DNA of 64,000 nt, from assembly GCF_018417535.1 (NCBI RefSeq), contig NZ_CP070978.1, positions 2,604,001-2,668,000 on the forward strand, given 5' to 3'. The notes beneath the pieces were generated by a model. That model ran no database searches. It saw only the letters and a program-made list of their open reading frames with translations, and was not told where the DNA came from. This DNA is from Burkholderia pyrrocinia (GTDB lineage Bacteria > Pseudomonadota > Gammaproteobacteria > Burkholderiales > Burkholderiaceae). Every line of letters begins with the position of its first letter. Within the stretch, counting starts at the first letter, position 1. A program made the translations under genes and the position numbers. Positions 44,085 through 52,856 of the stretch are shown in pieces.

Positions 44085-44915
44085 AACGACGAACTAGCGG
44101 CTACGTTTCCTCGCTATCCGTTCTATACGGAAAGTGGTAGCCCTCGGAGGGCTATTGCAACCAATAACGATATTTATCGGGTAACGCTAGCAATTGCTCG
44201 TCGACGTGTAAAAAATCACATGTTGGTGCTCAATAATTGCCTTAGGAAGTATATAGGTAGCGACTCAAAGAGAATTGCCATGTTTTTGGCGCAAGTGGTA
44301 TTGGAGACGGCCCAATGGCGCGATTTTGGTGGCATAAGGCGTCTTATGCATGAATGGGGTTTCGGTCAATATTCTTCTACCAATCCGGCGACGCAATACT
44401 ATGGCCCATTTTACGGGCGTGGGATTATGCAACTTACATGGGCCGCTAACTTTGAGGCATATGGGAAGTATCGAGCTATTTCTGACAACGCTACTGGCTC
44501 TTACGTTGAGCGGTTGCCTGGTTCGCGTCACCGTATCACTGCGATCTCGCAGCACTACTCAGTGAATCCGAATGACGGTGGGCATTTGATGCTCTGGTCG
44601 CCGCGTTACGACCCGGATATTGTCGCGGAGAATGCTGACTATGCATGTGACTCTGGTGGCTTTTATTGGGTATCAAAATCATTTTCTCAGGGATTGAATA
44701 TTAATAGAGTTGTCGACAGGGAATTTTCTGCTTCGAGTGTGGATTTTGTGAATCGGCTCGTTAATGGTGGTGGAAACGGGTACTACGAGAGACAGGCGTA
44801 CTCGGTATTTATAATGCGCGTCTTGGGTGATGGGGTTGACGCTGTTGGGGAAGTATTGATTAATTCTCCTCGTCCAAAAAAAGCAGTTTTGGCAAACATG
44901 CTTAGGCCGGAGTGA
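42561..44915 (+). CDS. T6SS peptidoglycan-hydrolase effector A (M23-like plus GH19-like)
   Basis: A 784-residue cargo protein without a signal peptide, directly after vgrG sequence, so presumably carried by VgrG into target cells. Residues about 40-180 are an M23/LytM-like endopeptidase domain: HCGVH (47-51), GEVYAIADGEVVAY, LYMHL (110) and MPHLHFE (171-173). The middle has an SH3-like stretch and the WFFHPLAFIRHFRR segment common before hydrolase domains in such effectors. Residues about 520-784 are a GH19/lysozyme-like domain with FLAQVVLETAQ (putative catalytic Glu582) and YGRGIMQLTW (618-627). This last third is AT-rich and shares no close similarity with effector B. Its partner gene follows four bases later. 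Confidence 0.72.
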   Translation: MIISPPFLPEAGLAAPTGTNPDPMMDAVDKFECAHGIYPIAFDRRWHCGVHLQPNTKGEVYAIADGEVVAYRVCQHGVDSGTSHTGFVLLKHTTETGEGRALTFYSLYMHLLPLVEYREHRADAKEMPEFLRMPTGPVSKGQVTPAVSGEGKKVRRKDVLGWLGKYEGMPHLHFEIFMLPADFDAYFGHTQLGNSTPTPPAPTETDWWGHAYFVIPAGSQFRRLPEKADAHNKLHGVAFKPGHEGSNALPLLVETYFSLGSKYTNVWSVAQDGTRTLLTPRPVEEKDYEYDLYKRATALYSSCPSDGYELLRFGRILSPSQTLAADARVTWMRVNWAADKAGYVDINDSSIQKFSDADFLSFMGWQKVSEDNTPFGSDGLCDVDALKKLLKDGADHATPAAEGETPEAHKTNALSAYVKGNALVRQQLCGLICNAPSEWDSTNNEERFAGLLDEGGYYHGNDTGYNDFMKYLKEVQFWNKTRLPAGQKLWFFHPLAFIRHFRRCGWLTNDELAATFPRYPFYTESGSPRRAIATNNDIYRVTLAIARRRVKNHMLVLNNCLRKYIGSDSKRIAMFLAQVVLETAQWRDFGGIRRLMHEWGFGQYSSTNPATQYYGPFYGRGIMQLTWAANFEAYGKYRAISDNATGSYVERLPGSRHRITAISQHYSVNPNDGGHLMLWSPRYDPDIVAENADYACDSGGFYWVSKSFSQGLNINRVVDREFSASSVDFVNRLVNGGGNGYYERQAYSVFIMRVLGDGVDAVGEVLINSPRPKKAVLANMLRPE

Positions 44916-44918
44916 TCT

Positions 44919-45383
44919 GTGAAGATTGTCAAAATTATTGTGACTGTGGCGGCACTCACTATATCTTTCTTGACATGTGCTGCTGATATTTCAAAAACTT
45001 TTGCTCCGTCCCAAGGTGTCGTGGCTGTAGTGGAAATCAAAGGCCTAAATTTGGTTTGGAGGCTATCCGGAAAGAATGGGATTAGGCAGGGAGAGGTGGG
45101 TCTCGATACGGAAAACCCATCGAGTATCGAGATCGGGAGTTATGATTTTAGCGGGAGACTTGGTTTTTTGGTGTCACATACAGACGATGGAAAGGGGACA
45201 TACGAAGTCGATAGGGTTTTCACATTTTCCCCATTGTTTAATGAGTTTGTGGAGAGATTCCCGTCATGTGGGGACGAGTTTGCTAACCTTAGGGTAGATA
45301 AAAAGAGGAGATACCTGGTTAGTACTTATTGGGATAAAAATGTCCCTAAGAGGTGCATCACTAGGTTGCCGATAGAAAGATGA
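44919..45383 (+). CDS. Putative periplasmic immunity protein A
   Basis: A 154-residue exported protein, GTG start three bases after the effector A stop, hence translationally linked. Signal peptide residues 1-22 (ending TCAAD). The mature part contains IEIGSYDFSGRLGFLVSHTDDGKGTYE in pieces resembling the calcium-loop VCBS-type repeat of the XAC2610 family, whose founding member neutralises a GH19 lysozyme effector of the Xanthomonas T4SS. Two Cys (SCGDEF and RCITR) could pair. It is clearly AT-rich compared with the backbone, as is the effector C-terminus it follows. Immunity is inferred from location, export and this resemblance. Confidence 0.6.
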   Translation: MKIVKIIVTVAALTISFLTCAADISKTFAPSQGVVAVVEIKGLNLVWRLSGKNGIRQGEVGLDTENPSSIEIGSYDFSGRLGFLVSHTDDGKGTYEVDRVFTFSPLFNEFVERFPSCGDEFANLRVDKKRRYLVSTYWDKNVPKRCITRLPIER

Positions 45384-45417
45384 TGGGTGGGTTATTTTAA
45401 TCGACGACACGAATGCG

Positions 45418-45601
45418 AAATCGCCGATTCACAAAGGCGAAAAACTCGAATACGGCGGCGAAGTCACAAGCGTCTCGCCCTGGACCGAATTCATGGGCAG
45501 GCCGTTTGCCCGCAGGGGCGACGACGCGACCTGCGACCTGCACGACTAGACCGTCATTGACGGGGGCGCGGACAAGTTTCCCGATCCGCGACCACAAGCG
45601 G
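45418..45601 (+). pseudogene. PAAR-protein remnant
   Basis: The translated frame KSPIHKGEKLEYGGEV, then SPWTEFMGRPFARRGDDATC, matches the start of the intact PAAR gene at 52857. It lacks an in-frame start, has a TAG at 45547-45549 where the intact gene reads Gly-Pro, and is cut off after about 60 codons, where it joins the glycosyltransferase fragment. It marks the right end of the first T6SS unit. Confidence 0.8.
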
Positions 45602-45603
45602 TT

Positions 45604-45767
45604 ACATGGAGCAGCGACTCGTAGCGATGCAGCGGCCGCAATGGCAGCGCCTGCGGCATCGCGGACGCGTCGACGAACTCGTGACGATACCCGTGCGCCT
45701 GCGCATACTGCTGGTGATTCCCGAGGCTGGCTGGCGCGTCGTGACTGAAATGGCTGAGGACGATCAT
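45604..45767 (-). pseudogene. Second copy of the glycosyltransferase 5' end (fragment)
   Basis: Reads MIVLSHFSHDAPASLGNHQQ to LHRYESLLHV on the minus strand from ATG 45767. It is homologous to 41676-41840, then ends at the PAAR remnant. Only the first 54 codons are present, so it is a by-product of the segmental duplication. Confidence 0.85.
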
Positions 45768-46148
45768 CGTGTGCTCCGACGCTCGGGACGTGGGTGACGA
45801 CGAGTGATACACGGGGTGCTTTTTCAGCGCCGAGTCGCGGCCGGGCATGTTTTTCCGTGCGTGCCACCTCGGTTCGTCATGGATTGCCCGGAAGGCTTGC
45901 GCGGCGTCGCGTTCCATTCCGTCAGCCTCTTTTTCCAATAGCGTTGCAGCGAGGTCGTTTCTTGTCCGTCAGAGTGCCGACACCCCCGACAACTCCGGTG
46001 GCGTAGCTGGTCGCCGGAGTATCGCATAACCGTTTCGCGGATTTGATTTCCATTACTGAAAATTTCGTATTCGTCTCATGGATTTTGTTGTGACGATTTG
46101 CTTAACTCAGGAAAATCTGCCGGCATCGTATTCCTGAGGTTATAGCGA

Positions 46149-48542
46149 ATGGGCGTGCCGATGTATGTAACCCATCATGCAACGGTGACCATGCAAACCA
46201 TTCAGGATGTGCTCAAACACCCGAGCGCGATCGTTACCCAGTCTCTTCATCTCGAAATCGCGACGCTTGCCTCTGCACTCTCCGTGTTCGAATTCACGCT
46301 CACGGAGGCGATGAACACGCCATTTCTAGCCGATATCACGGTTACGTCTGCGGACAAGCATATCGAGGGCGCGGCCTGCGTTGGGCGGCCGGCGATCTTC
46401 ATGATCGACGAGCATGCATCGGTGCCGTCCCTGCCGGGGTTAATCGACCCCGTGCGTCACACCGCACGCACCGTGCACGGTATCGTCACGCAATGGACGC
46501 GGATCAAGACCACGCGTGACGAGGCAACCTATCGACTGCATCTGAAGCCGCGCTTCGCGCTGCTCGAGTCGGTGCATGACTCGGCCGTGTTTCTCGACCG
46601 ATCCTTGCGCGAGTTGCTCGCCGACGTGATCGTCGATCGCGATCTGTTCGAGTCCTTCGATATCGAGTTTGAACTGGAAGGGCTTGACGGAAAGTTCGAA
46701 CAAACCGTGATGTACGAAGAGACGGTCGCGAATTTTATCGACCGGCATTGCCGCCGCGCCGGGGTCTATTACTACTTCAAACAGGCGACGAAAGAAGACG
46801 GCCCGCAACGCGATACGCTAGTGTTCGGCAATACGGCGCGAGGCTATGTGCGTGCGCTCGAAGTGCCGTTGCTGCCGCACTCTGGTCTGATGGGGTGGCA
46901 CGAGGCGATCCTGACGTTGGAAACCACGCGCGCGCTGGTGCCGCAGACGATACGCGAATGGGATCACAACTATCGCACTCCCGACGATCCGTTGCAGGTC
47001 GAATCGGTCGTGGCCCACGACGACCGCTCAGTCTATGGGAGCGTGAACCGCAGCATCGAGCACTTCCATTCGGTCGCGGAGGGGCAGGCGTTGGCTGACG
47101 CGCGGCGTGACGAACTGCTCACGCGGCAGATGCGTCTCGCGGGAACGAGTAACGTGATTGGCATGACGCCCGGCATGGTGGTGCAGATCGCCAATGACGT
47201 GGTGCCCGAAGCGCCACACGGGATCGTGATCACGAAGCTCGTCACGACCGGCAGTCGCAGCCGGTCGGTGACCAACACGTTCGAAGCGATCCCCGCGCAC
47301 CAGACCTACCGGCCGGAATATGTGCCCGAAAAGCACTGGCGATGGATCACCGGCATGCTGACCGGCGTGATCGAGTCGGGCGATGATGAACCGTACGCGT
47401 GGATGGACGAATACGGCCGCTACCGAGTCAAGTTCCTGTTCTCCCGGCACAGCGGCAAGCGTGGAACGAACAGCATGCCGTTGCGCCTGCTGCGCACGTC
47501 TGCGTCGTATCAGGGCGGCCTGCACATACCCCTATTGCCAAGAACGGAGGTGCGTATTGTCCCGACGCAAGGCAATTGCGATCGGTTACTGATTGCCGGG
47601 GCGCTTCATGACTACGCCCGCCGGGATCCGGTGCATGGCAAGGTGGGCTGGTATAGCCGCGCCGTGTTCCGTTCACCGTTGCTTGGCAACAAGCTGCGCT
47701 TCGAAGATTTGAAAAATCACGAGGGCATTCGGCTGGCAACGGTGTTCGGGCGGTCGTCGCTCAACCTCGGCTATCTGGTCGACAGGGAGAAGAACAAGCG
47801 CGGCGAGGGCTTTGAACTGACCACGCAGCACTGGGGCACGGTTCGCGCGCCGAAGGGGCTGTTTTTCTCGACGGACGCAGCAGCCGGGTCCGAGACGCCG
47901 CACCTCGATATGCCTGCCGCTATCGCGCAGCTCAAGGCAGCTTTGCAGCGCGTAACGGACCTCGCGGCAGCGACGACGCAAGCCAAGGCCGACCCTGCGG
48001 ACCGTGCGGCGCAGGCGGTACTGCTCGATGGCCTGAATCAGCTTCGCGATGCGGGGTTACTGGCGAGCGCTCCTGGCGGCATGGCGTTCGTCACACCGAA
48101 ATCGACGCAGCACTCGGCGGGCGAGAACGTGATCGTCACCGCAGGCCAGGACATGGATGTAAGCATCGTCAAGCGACTGCGGATGGTGGCGGGTGATCTG
48201 ATCTCGCTGTGCGCGCACAGGCTGGGCGTCAAGATTTTCTCGAAAGGGAAAATCGAGTTGCAGGCACAAGGCGCACCCATGGATCTCTTTTCCGACCAGC
48301 AATTGCATGTGTCGAGCGCCAGCGCGAACGTGCTCGTGAACGCCAAGACAAGGGCGATGGTGGCCAGCGGCGGCGCGTCGATGACCATCGAGAACGGCAG
48401 CGTTGTCTTCAATTGTCCCGGCGAATTCCGCATCAGGGCAGCCTCATTCACGTTTGAGGGGCCCCGCCATACGTCCGTCAATCTTCCGCAACTGCCGGTG
48501 AGCGACTACCAGCCCAACGCCAGATACAGCCACACACAGTAA
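46149..48542 (+). CDS. vgrG: T6SS spike protein VgrG (intact)
   Basis: A 797-residue trimeric spike of the type VI secretion needle. The N-terminal gp27-like domain includes HLEIATLASALSVFEF, HGIVTQW, YRLHLKPRFALLESV and VMYEETVANFIDRHCRRAGVYYYF. The gp5-like OB domain has MDEYGRYRVKFLFS and LHIPLLPRTEV. After RFEDLKNHEGIRLATV there is a DUF2345-type extension containing AGENVIVTAGQDMDVSIVKR and FSKGKIELQAQGAPMDL, and the end ARYSHTQ. Start ATG 46149 has TGAGG upstream and the stop is five bases before effector B. Effectors of this class usually dock on the C-terminal extension. Confidence 0.93.
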   Translation: MGVPMYVTHHATVTMQTIQDVLKHPSAIVTQSLHLEIATLASALSVFEFTLTEAMNTPFLADITVTSADKHIEGAACVGRPAIFMIDEHASVPSLPGLIDPVRHTARTVHGIVTQWTRIKTTRDEATYRLHLKPRFALLESVHDSAVFLDRSLRELLADVIVDRDLFESFDIEFELEGLDGKFEQTVMYEETVANFIDRHCRRAGVYYYFKQATKEDGPQRDTLVFGNTARGYVRALEVPLLPHSGLMGWHEAILTLETTRALVPQTIREWDHNYRTPDDPLQVESVVAHDDRSVYGSVNRSIEHFHSVAEGQALADARRDELLTRQMRLAGTSNVIGMTPGMVVQIANDVVPEAPHGIVITKLVTTGSRSRSVTNTFEAIPAHQTYRPEYVPEKHWRWITGMLTGVIESGDDEPYAWMDEYGRYRVKFLFSRHSGKRGTNSMPLRLLRTSASYQGGLHIPLLPRTEVRIVPTQGNCDRLLIAGALHDYARRDPVHGKVGWYSRAVFRSPLLGNKLRFEDLKNHEGIRLATVFGRSSLNLGYLVDREKNKRGEGFELTTQHWGTVRAPKGLFFSTDAAAGSETPHLDMPAAIAQLKAALQRVTDLAAATTQAKADPADRAAQAVLLDGLNQLRDAGLLASAPGGMAFVTPKSTQHSAGENVIVTAGQDMDVSIVKRLRMVAGDLISLCAHRLGVKIFSKGKIELQAQGAPMDLFSDQQLHVSSASANVLVNAKTRAMVASGGASMTIENGSVVFNCPGEFRIRAASFTFEGPRHTSVNLPQLPVSDYQPNARYSHTQ

Positions 48543-48547
48543 CGATC

Positions 48548-50878
48548 ATGATCATCAGCCCGCCATTTTTGCCCGAAGCAGGTCTCGCGGCCCCGACCGG
48601 GACGAATCCCGATCCGATGATGGACGCAGTAGACAAGTTCGAATGCGCTCACGGCATCTATCCGATCGCCTTCGATCGGCGCTGGCATTGTGGTGTGCAT
48701 CTTCAGCCGAATACAAAGGGCGAGGTGTACGCGATCGCCGATGGCGAGGTCGTTGCCTACCGGGTGTGTCAGCATGGGGTTGACAGCGGCAAGAGCCATA
48801 CGGGCTTTGTGTTGCTCAAACATACAACCGAGACTGGCGAAGGCCGTGCGCTGACGTTCTATTCTCTTTACATGCATTTGTTGCCGTTGGTGGAATACCA
48901 GGAGCACGGTGCGGCTTCTAAAGAGCTGCCTTACGAGTTCCTGCGGCGGCCGACTGGCGAGGTGAGCAAAGGGCAGGTGACGCCGGCGAAATCCGGGAAC
49001 GAAGATCAGAAGGGCCGTCTAACAGTCAAGCGCAAGGATCTACTGGGGTGGCTCGGGTGGTATCAGGGGATGCCTCATTTGCACTTCGAAATCTTCATGT
49101 TGCCGGAGGATTTCGACGCCTATTTTGGGCATACACAACTCGGCAAAAGCACACCTACTCCTTCTACAGGAACGGACTGGTGGGGGCATGCGTACTTCGT
49201 CATTCCAGCAGGCAGCCAGTTTTGCCGCCTGCCTGAAAAGGCCGATGCCCACAACAAGTTACACGGAGTCGCATTCAAGCCAGGTCACGAGGGCTCGAAT
49301 GCCCTGCCGTTGCTTGTCGAGACGTACTTCAGCCTCGGTTCGAAATACACCAATGTCTGGAGTGTTGCGCAAGACGGCACACGCACGCTGCTCACGCCAC
49401 GGCCCGTCGAGGAAAAGGACTACGAATACGATCTATACAAGCGTGCTACGGCGCTTTATTCGTCATGTCCGAGCGACGGTTACGAGTTGCTTCGGTTTGG
49501 ACGCATCTTGTCTCCGTCCCAAACCCTGGCGGCCGATGCCCGCGTGACCTGGATGCGGGTCAACTGGGCAGCAGACAAGTCCGGTTACGTTGATATCAAT
49601 GATTCAAGTATCCAGAAATTCTCCGATGCGGACTTCCTGCCTTTTATGGGTTGGCAGAAGGTCAGCGAGGGCAATACCCCGTTCGGCAGCGATGGGTTGT
49701 GCGACATAGACGCGCTGAAGAAGCTGCTGAAGGATGGCGCGGACCATGAAACGCCCGCGGCGGAAGGGGAAACGCCGGAAGCCCACAAAACGAATGCGCT
49801 CTCGGCCTATGTAAAAGGTAACGCGCTGGTGCGCCAGCAATTGTGTGGCCTTGTCTGCAATGCGCCGAGTGAATGGGACAGTACAGGCAATGAGGAACGT
49901 TTTGCGAGACTGCTCGACGAAGGCGGCTACTACCACGGCAATGACAAGGGCTACAACGATTTCATGAAGTATATGAAGGAAGTTCAGTTTTGGAACAAAA
50001 CGGGGCTTCCGGCAGGGCAGAATCTGTGGTTTTTCCATCCGCTTGCGTTCATTCGGCATTTCAGAAGATGCGGCTGGTTGACCTTGCGGGAGCAGACTCA
50101 ATTGCTACCTCGTAATTCAATATCTGATGCCGGTGGGCATATCTCATGGGAAGAGAGTAGAAGACGATTTTCAGAGGGAAATGACGATGCTCGGGGGCAA
50201 TTGCCCCAACGGATGTGGTTGGCGCTCAATCGTCTATATCGTAAATATGGATTTGGCAGCAGCCTTCGGAAAGCACATTTTCTCGGCCAGGTATTCAAAG
50301 AAACAGGGGCTCTATGTTCGACAAGGGAAAACGGCGACACGAATTATTTTCGTAAAATGTACGAAAACTATTCCGCGAGTGATGCGGCCTACGATTTTGA
50401 TCATAAGAACGCGTGGCTGGATAGGCTTGGATTTTTAAAGGGCCGGGACCGGGCAACGTACATAGCTCAGCGACCAGGAGAAGTTCATAATAAGGCGGTT
50501 GCTGGTGAGAATACACAGTTAGGCGATGGCCCTCGTTTCTGTGGTCGTGGGTTAATTCATTTAACTTGGAGAAAAGGTTATCGCGAGTATAGCGAATATC
50601 GCTCCAAGGATTTTACGAGTGATCCTAATCCACTTCTTCTTCAAAGCGATGCGGAAGTGGCAGCAGATTCTGCTGGCTATTTCTGGGCTAAGACTAGCAT
50701 TGACAGAAAGGCTGACAAGGGGGCGAATGATCGTGATGTCAATGCATGCTTTGGCTTGGTGGGAGGCGCGGGTGGATTGCCCGCACGTCAGCAGTTCTTT
50801 CGATATACCTATTTTATCCTTAATGATGCATCGGATTTTCCGGTGGAAAACACTTTAAAGCGTCAAGACGGTGAATGA
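48548..50878 (+). CDS. T6SS peptidoglycan-hydrolase effector B (M23-like plus GH19-like)
   Basis: A 776-residue cargo protein beginning five bases after vgrG. The N-terminal domain matches effector A: HCGVH (47-51), LYMHL (110) and MPHLHFE (His177, His179). Residues about 205-510 are almost the same as in A up to FIRHFRRCGWLT. The last 260 residues are different and AT-rich, with FLGQVFKETG (putative catalytic Glu585) and CGRGLIHLTWRKGYREY, again a GH19-like layout but a separate lineage. No signal peptide. Predicted to cut peptide cross-links and glycan strands in the periplasm of the recipient cell. Catalysis by either domain is inference. Confidence 0.72.
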   Translation: MIISPPFLPEAGLAAPTGTNPDPMMDAVDKFECAHGIYPIAFDRRWHCGVHLQPNTKGEVYAIADGEVVAYRVCQHGVDSGKSHTGFVLLKHTTETGEGRALTFYSLYMHLLPLVEYQEHGAASKELPYEFLRRPTGEVSKGQVTPAKSGNEDQKGRLTVKRKDLLGWLGWYQGMPHLHFEIFMLPEDFDAYFGHTQLGKSTPTPSTGTDWWGHAYFVIPAGSQFCRLPEKADAHNKLHGVAFKPGHEGSNALPLLVETYFSLGSKYTNVWSVAQDGTRTLLTPRPVEEKDYEYDLYKRATALYSSCPSDGYELLRFGRILSPSQTLAADARVTWMRVNWAADKSGYVDINDSSIQKFSDADFLPFMGWQKVSEGNTPFGSDGLCDIDALKKLLKDGADHETPAAEGETPEAHKTNALSAYVKGNALVRQQLCGLVCNAPSEWDSTGNEERFARLLDEGGYYHGNDKGYNDFMKYMKEVQFWNKTGLPAGQNLWFFHPLAFIRHFRRCGWLTLREQTQLLPRNSISDAGGHISWEESRRRFSEGNDDARGQLPQRMWLALNRLYRKYGFGSSLRKAHFLGQVFKETGALCSTRENGDTNYFRKMYENYSASDAAYDFDHKNAWLDRLGFLKGRDRATYIAQRPGEVHNKAVAGENTQLGDGPRFCGRGLIHLTWRKGYREYSEYRSKDFTSDPNPLLLQSDAEVAADSAGYFWAKTSIDRKADKGANDRDVNACFGLVGGAGGLPARQQFFRYTYFILNDASDFPVENTLKRQDGE

Positions 50879-50975
50879 TTGCCATTTTCGCTACTTTAAA
50901 GGTATTGAGCTTGATTGGTGTCTGAAATTTAAAGATGCCGGGGAATTTTTTTTGGGGGCATGGAAATTAACTGTT

Positions 50976-51629
50976 ATGGATAATCGGCGAGATTTTTTGT
51001 TAAGTATATCGCTGGTGACATTTTTTTTGCTATTTGTGCCTTTGTCGCACGCGACCGGCGTTCCGATCGTCGTTCAGGATGCAATAAATAATCGCACTGA
51101 CGAGAGTCATAAATTGCAGCTGCCAATCATCGATGCTGGTCCAGCGATGAAAGGAGTGTATATTTATTTTTTGATGAATACGTCTAACGTGCCGGGTTAT
51201 GCTGAAGATAATAGACCCTACATGCTTGATGCTCATCTGCTATTTTATGACGAAAGCCACATATGGCATGACGTGCTATTTGATCGTTATGTGAAAGATG
51301 ATGGGGTCCCGGAAGTTTCTACTGTATTTTTCGTGAATGCGGATCATGATCTGAAAAATAAGGAGGTTGTTGTTTTGGTGCGTACACCTCTTAATCACTA
51401 CGACTACGGTGGGGAATATTACGACGGTCATATCTACAAACTGACTGGTGATCCTCGAACGGGGGTTGTCTTTGCTGGGCTGCAAAGTGATGCCAGTGCA
51501 CCTTTCTTAGATCAATGTGAATGTGGTTTTCGCGATGGGCGATCAACGCATGCGCGTTATAAAGATGCTGAATCGATTCGTAAGGCGCTTGCGAAAAAGT
51601 ATCCAACTTCCCCGTTGCGAAGTAAGTGA
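50976..51629 (+). CDS. Putative periplasmic immunity protein B
   Basis: A 217-residue exported protein 97 bp after effector B. The signal peptide FLLSISLVTFFLLFVPLSHA is evident (cleavage near residue 27). The mature part is acidic and rich in Asp/Tyr, with FFVNADHDLKNKEVVVLVR and HYDYGGEYYDGHIYKL, and two C-terminal Cys in DQCECGF. No recognised domain. The reading frame is also open back to 50871, but ATG 50976 is the first start that gives a signal peptide. Position directly after the effector, AT-rich composition and periplasmic targeting suggest it protects against effector B. Confidence 0.55.
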   Translation: MDNRRDFLLSISLVTFFLLFVPLSHATGVPIVVQDAINNRTDESHKLQLPIIDAGPAMKGVYIYFLMNTSNVPGYAEDNRPYMLDAHLLFYDESHIWHDVLFDRYVKDDGVPEVSTVFFVNADHDLKNKEVVVLVRTPLNHYDYGGEYYDGHIYKLTGDPRTGVVFAGLQSDASAPFLDQCECGFRDGRSTHARYKDAESIRKALAKKYPTSPLRSK

Positions 51630-51676
51630 TTTTTGTGGAGAAAATTTGTTTTATGTGCCAAATATTACCGAAGATG

Positions 51677-51858
51677 ATGATTAATAGTCCATATTTCTAC
51701 CGGATATTGGCCCCGCGGCCCCGACTGGACCGACGTTTGATCCGATGATGGACGCGGTGGACAAATTCGAATGCGCTTACGACATCTACCCGATCGCCTT
51801 CGATCGCCACTGGCATTGTGGTGTGCATCTTCAGCCCGATACTAGACTTGCTCAATGA
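51677..51858 (+). pseudogene. Stub of a third effector N-terminus
   Basis: From 51677 the sequence starts like the effectors (MINSPY, compare MIISPP), loses frame, then from about 51740 reads MMDAVDKFECAYDIYPIAFD and HWHCGVHLQPDT, matching effector residues 24-55, before a TGA at 51856-51858. It is a third homologous copy, more diverged in DNA than A and B are from each other, and truncated after the first metal motif. Confidence 0.8.
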
Positions 51859-51929
51859 GAACGGTAATGAATGTGATGTCAGCGGTGGGCATCGTAGCGT
51901 CTTCGCCTGAATGTAAGGAGGGCAGCCGG

Positions 51930-52706
51930 TTGCAACGCCGATTCCCACGCATGATGGTCTCGGCTGCTAAGATTTTCTTGTTCGCCATGTGTGTTGCTAC
52001 GGCTGGCGAATCGTTCGCCGGATCTGAGAATTACGCAGCCGATTACGACTGTCGCGCGTTAGTTTTCGATAACGACGATGACGATGTGTTGTCGTCTTAC
52101 AATCATTCATTTGGTAAGCCAGATGAAATATATTGGAATAGAAACAGCCTGTGCGTCGCGTTCCTTTCTGCCGGCAGTCTAACGCCATTTTTAGGCGCGA
52201 CGGACGAGTGGGGCAACTGGCTTAACAGCAGGATCGCACTCACGGTACATCGCAACGATGATCCTGCTCTTCCCGGCGTCGATCGGTGTAGGGGCAGTGT
52301 CAACTATGACGCCTGCGTGGAAAATGCCGTGTTTTCGATCTACGGTTTTCGCCGAGACGAGCGACAACGTTGGAGACTCCGTACATACCAACCGGAAAAC
52401 GGCTTCGGAATTAGTCTTGAGCAGTCGATGTCGAACACTGTGGATGGAACCATTGAGCGTCCGGATGGCATCACGGTATTCGGTGCGTGGAGGCATCCGT
52501 ATATATTCCCAGGTAGACCGAAAAAGTGGTGGGTCACGCTATATGTAATCCGTCATACGCCGTTTGGCTACGTAATGCTTTCGAGCGGGACAAACAGTCC
52601 TCCACCACTTTTAATTCCGCAGGAACCGACGCCAGAATCCTACGCACAGACGATCCCGTTGATCAACAGGCTCGTGCAAATCGTACAAAGCGTGCGTGTA
52701 GAGTAA
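51930..52706 (+). CDS. Orphan exported protein in the immunity-gene position
   Basis: A 258-residue exported protein of unknown family. I favour a TTG start at 51930 because AAGGAGG lies eight bases upstream and the resulting N-terminus is a normal signal peptide (basic MQRRFPRMM-type start, hydrophobic core AAKIFLFAMCVATAG, cleavage after SFA). ATGs at 51951/51954 are alternatives; the longest frame starts at 51855. The mature protein has several Cys (YDCRALVFD, LCVAFLS, RCRGSVNYDACV). It directly follows the third effector stub, so it may be an immunity gene kept after its effector was lost. Confidence 0.55.
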   Translation: MQRRFPRMMVSAAKIFLFAMCVATAGESFAGSENYAADYDCRALVFDNDDDDVLSSYNHSFGKPDEIYWNRNSLCVAFLSAGSLTPFLGATDEWGNWLNSRIALTVHRNDDPALPGVDRCRGSVNYDACVENAVFSIYGFRRDERQRWRLRTYQPENGFGISLEQSMSNTVDGTIERPDGITVFGAWRHPYIFPGRPKKWWVTLYVIRHTPFGYVMLSSGTNSPPPLLIPQEPTPESYAQTIPLINRLVQIVQSVRVE

Positions 52707-52856
52707 GTTTGAAAAATCAGAATCGAAGGTCACCGGGAACCGTTCTCGGTGCGGCTGCAATCCGAAAAGTGCTCGTTGCAAAGTGCGGAAGTAGAACGTG
52801 AATTAGATGAGAGACAGCAAGCCCAAAAAATCCATACTTATCTCGGTAGCCAATAT

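Larger units (their letters stand above)
45604..50080. repeat. Duplicated segment, copy 2 (intact vgrG)
   Basis: Counterpart of 41676-44084. It includes the glycosyltransferase fragment, the conserved 380-bp spacer, complete vgrG and the first 510 codons of effector B. Within the effector genes 42878-43232 and 48865-49230 are clearly more divergent than the sequence on either side, indicating exchange or conversion after duplication. Confidence 0.8.

Noticed and set aside
42500..50900. Phage lysis module as explanation for the GH19-like genes
   Set aside because: No holin, tail or integrase genes are present, the proteins are long multi-domain cargo types directly behind vgrG, and PAAR and Tss genes follow.
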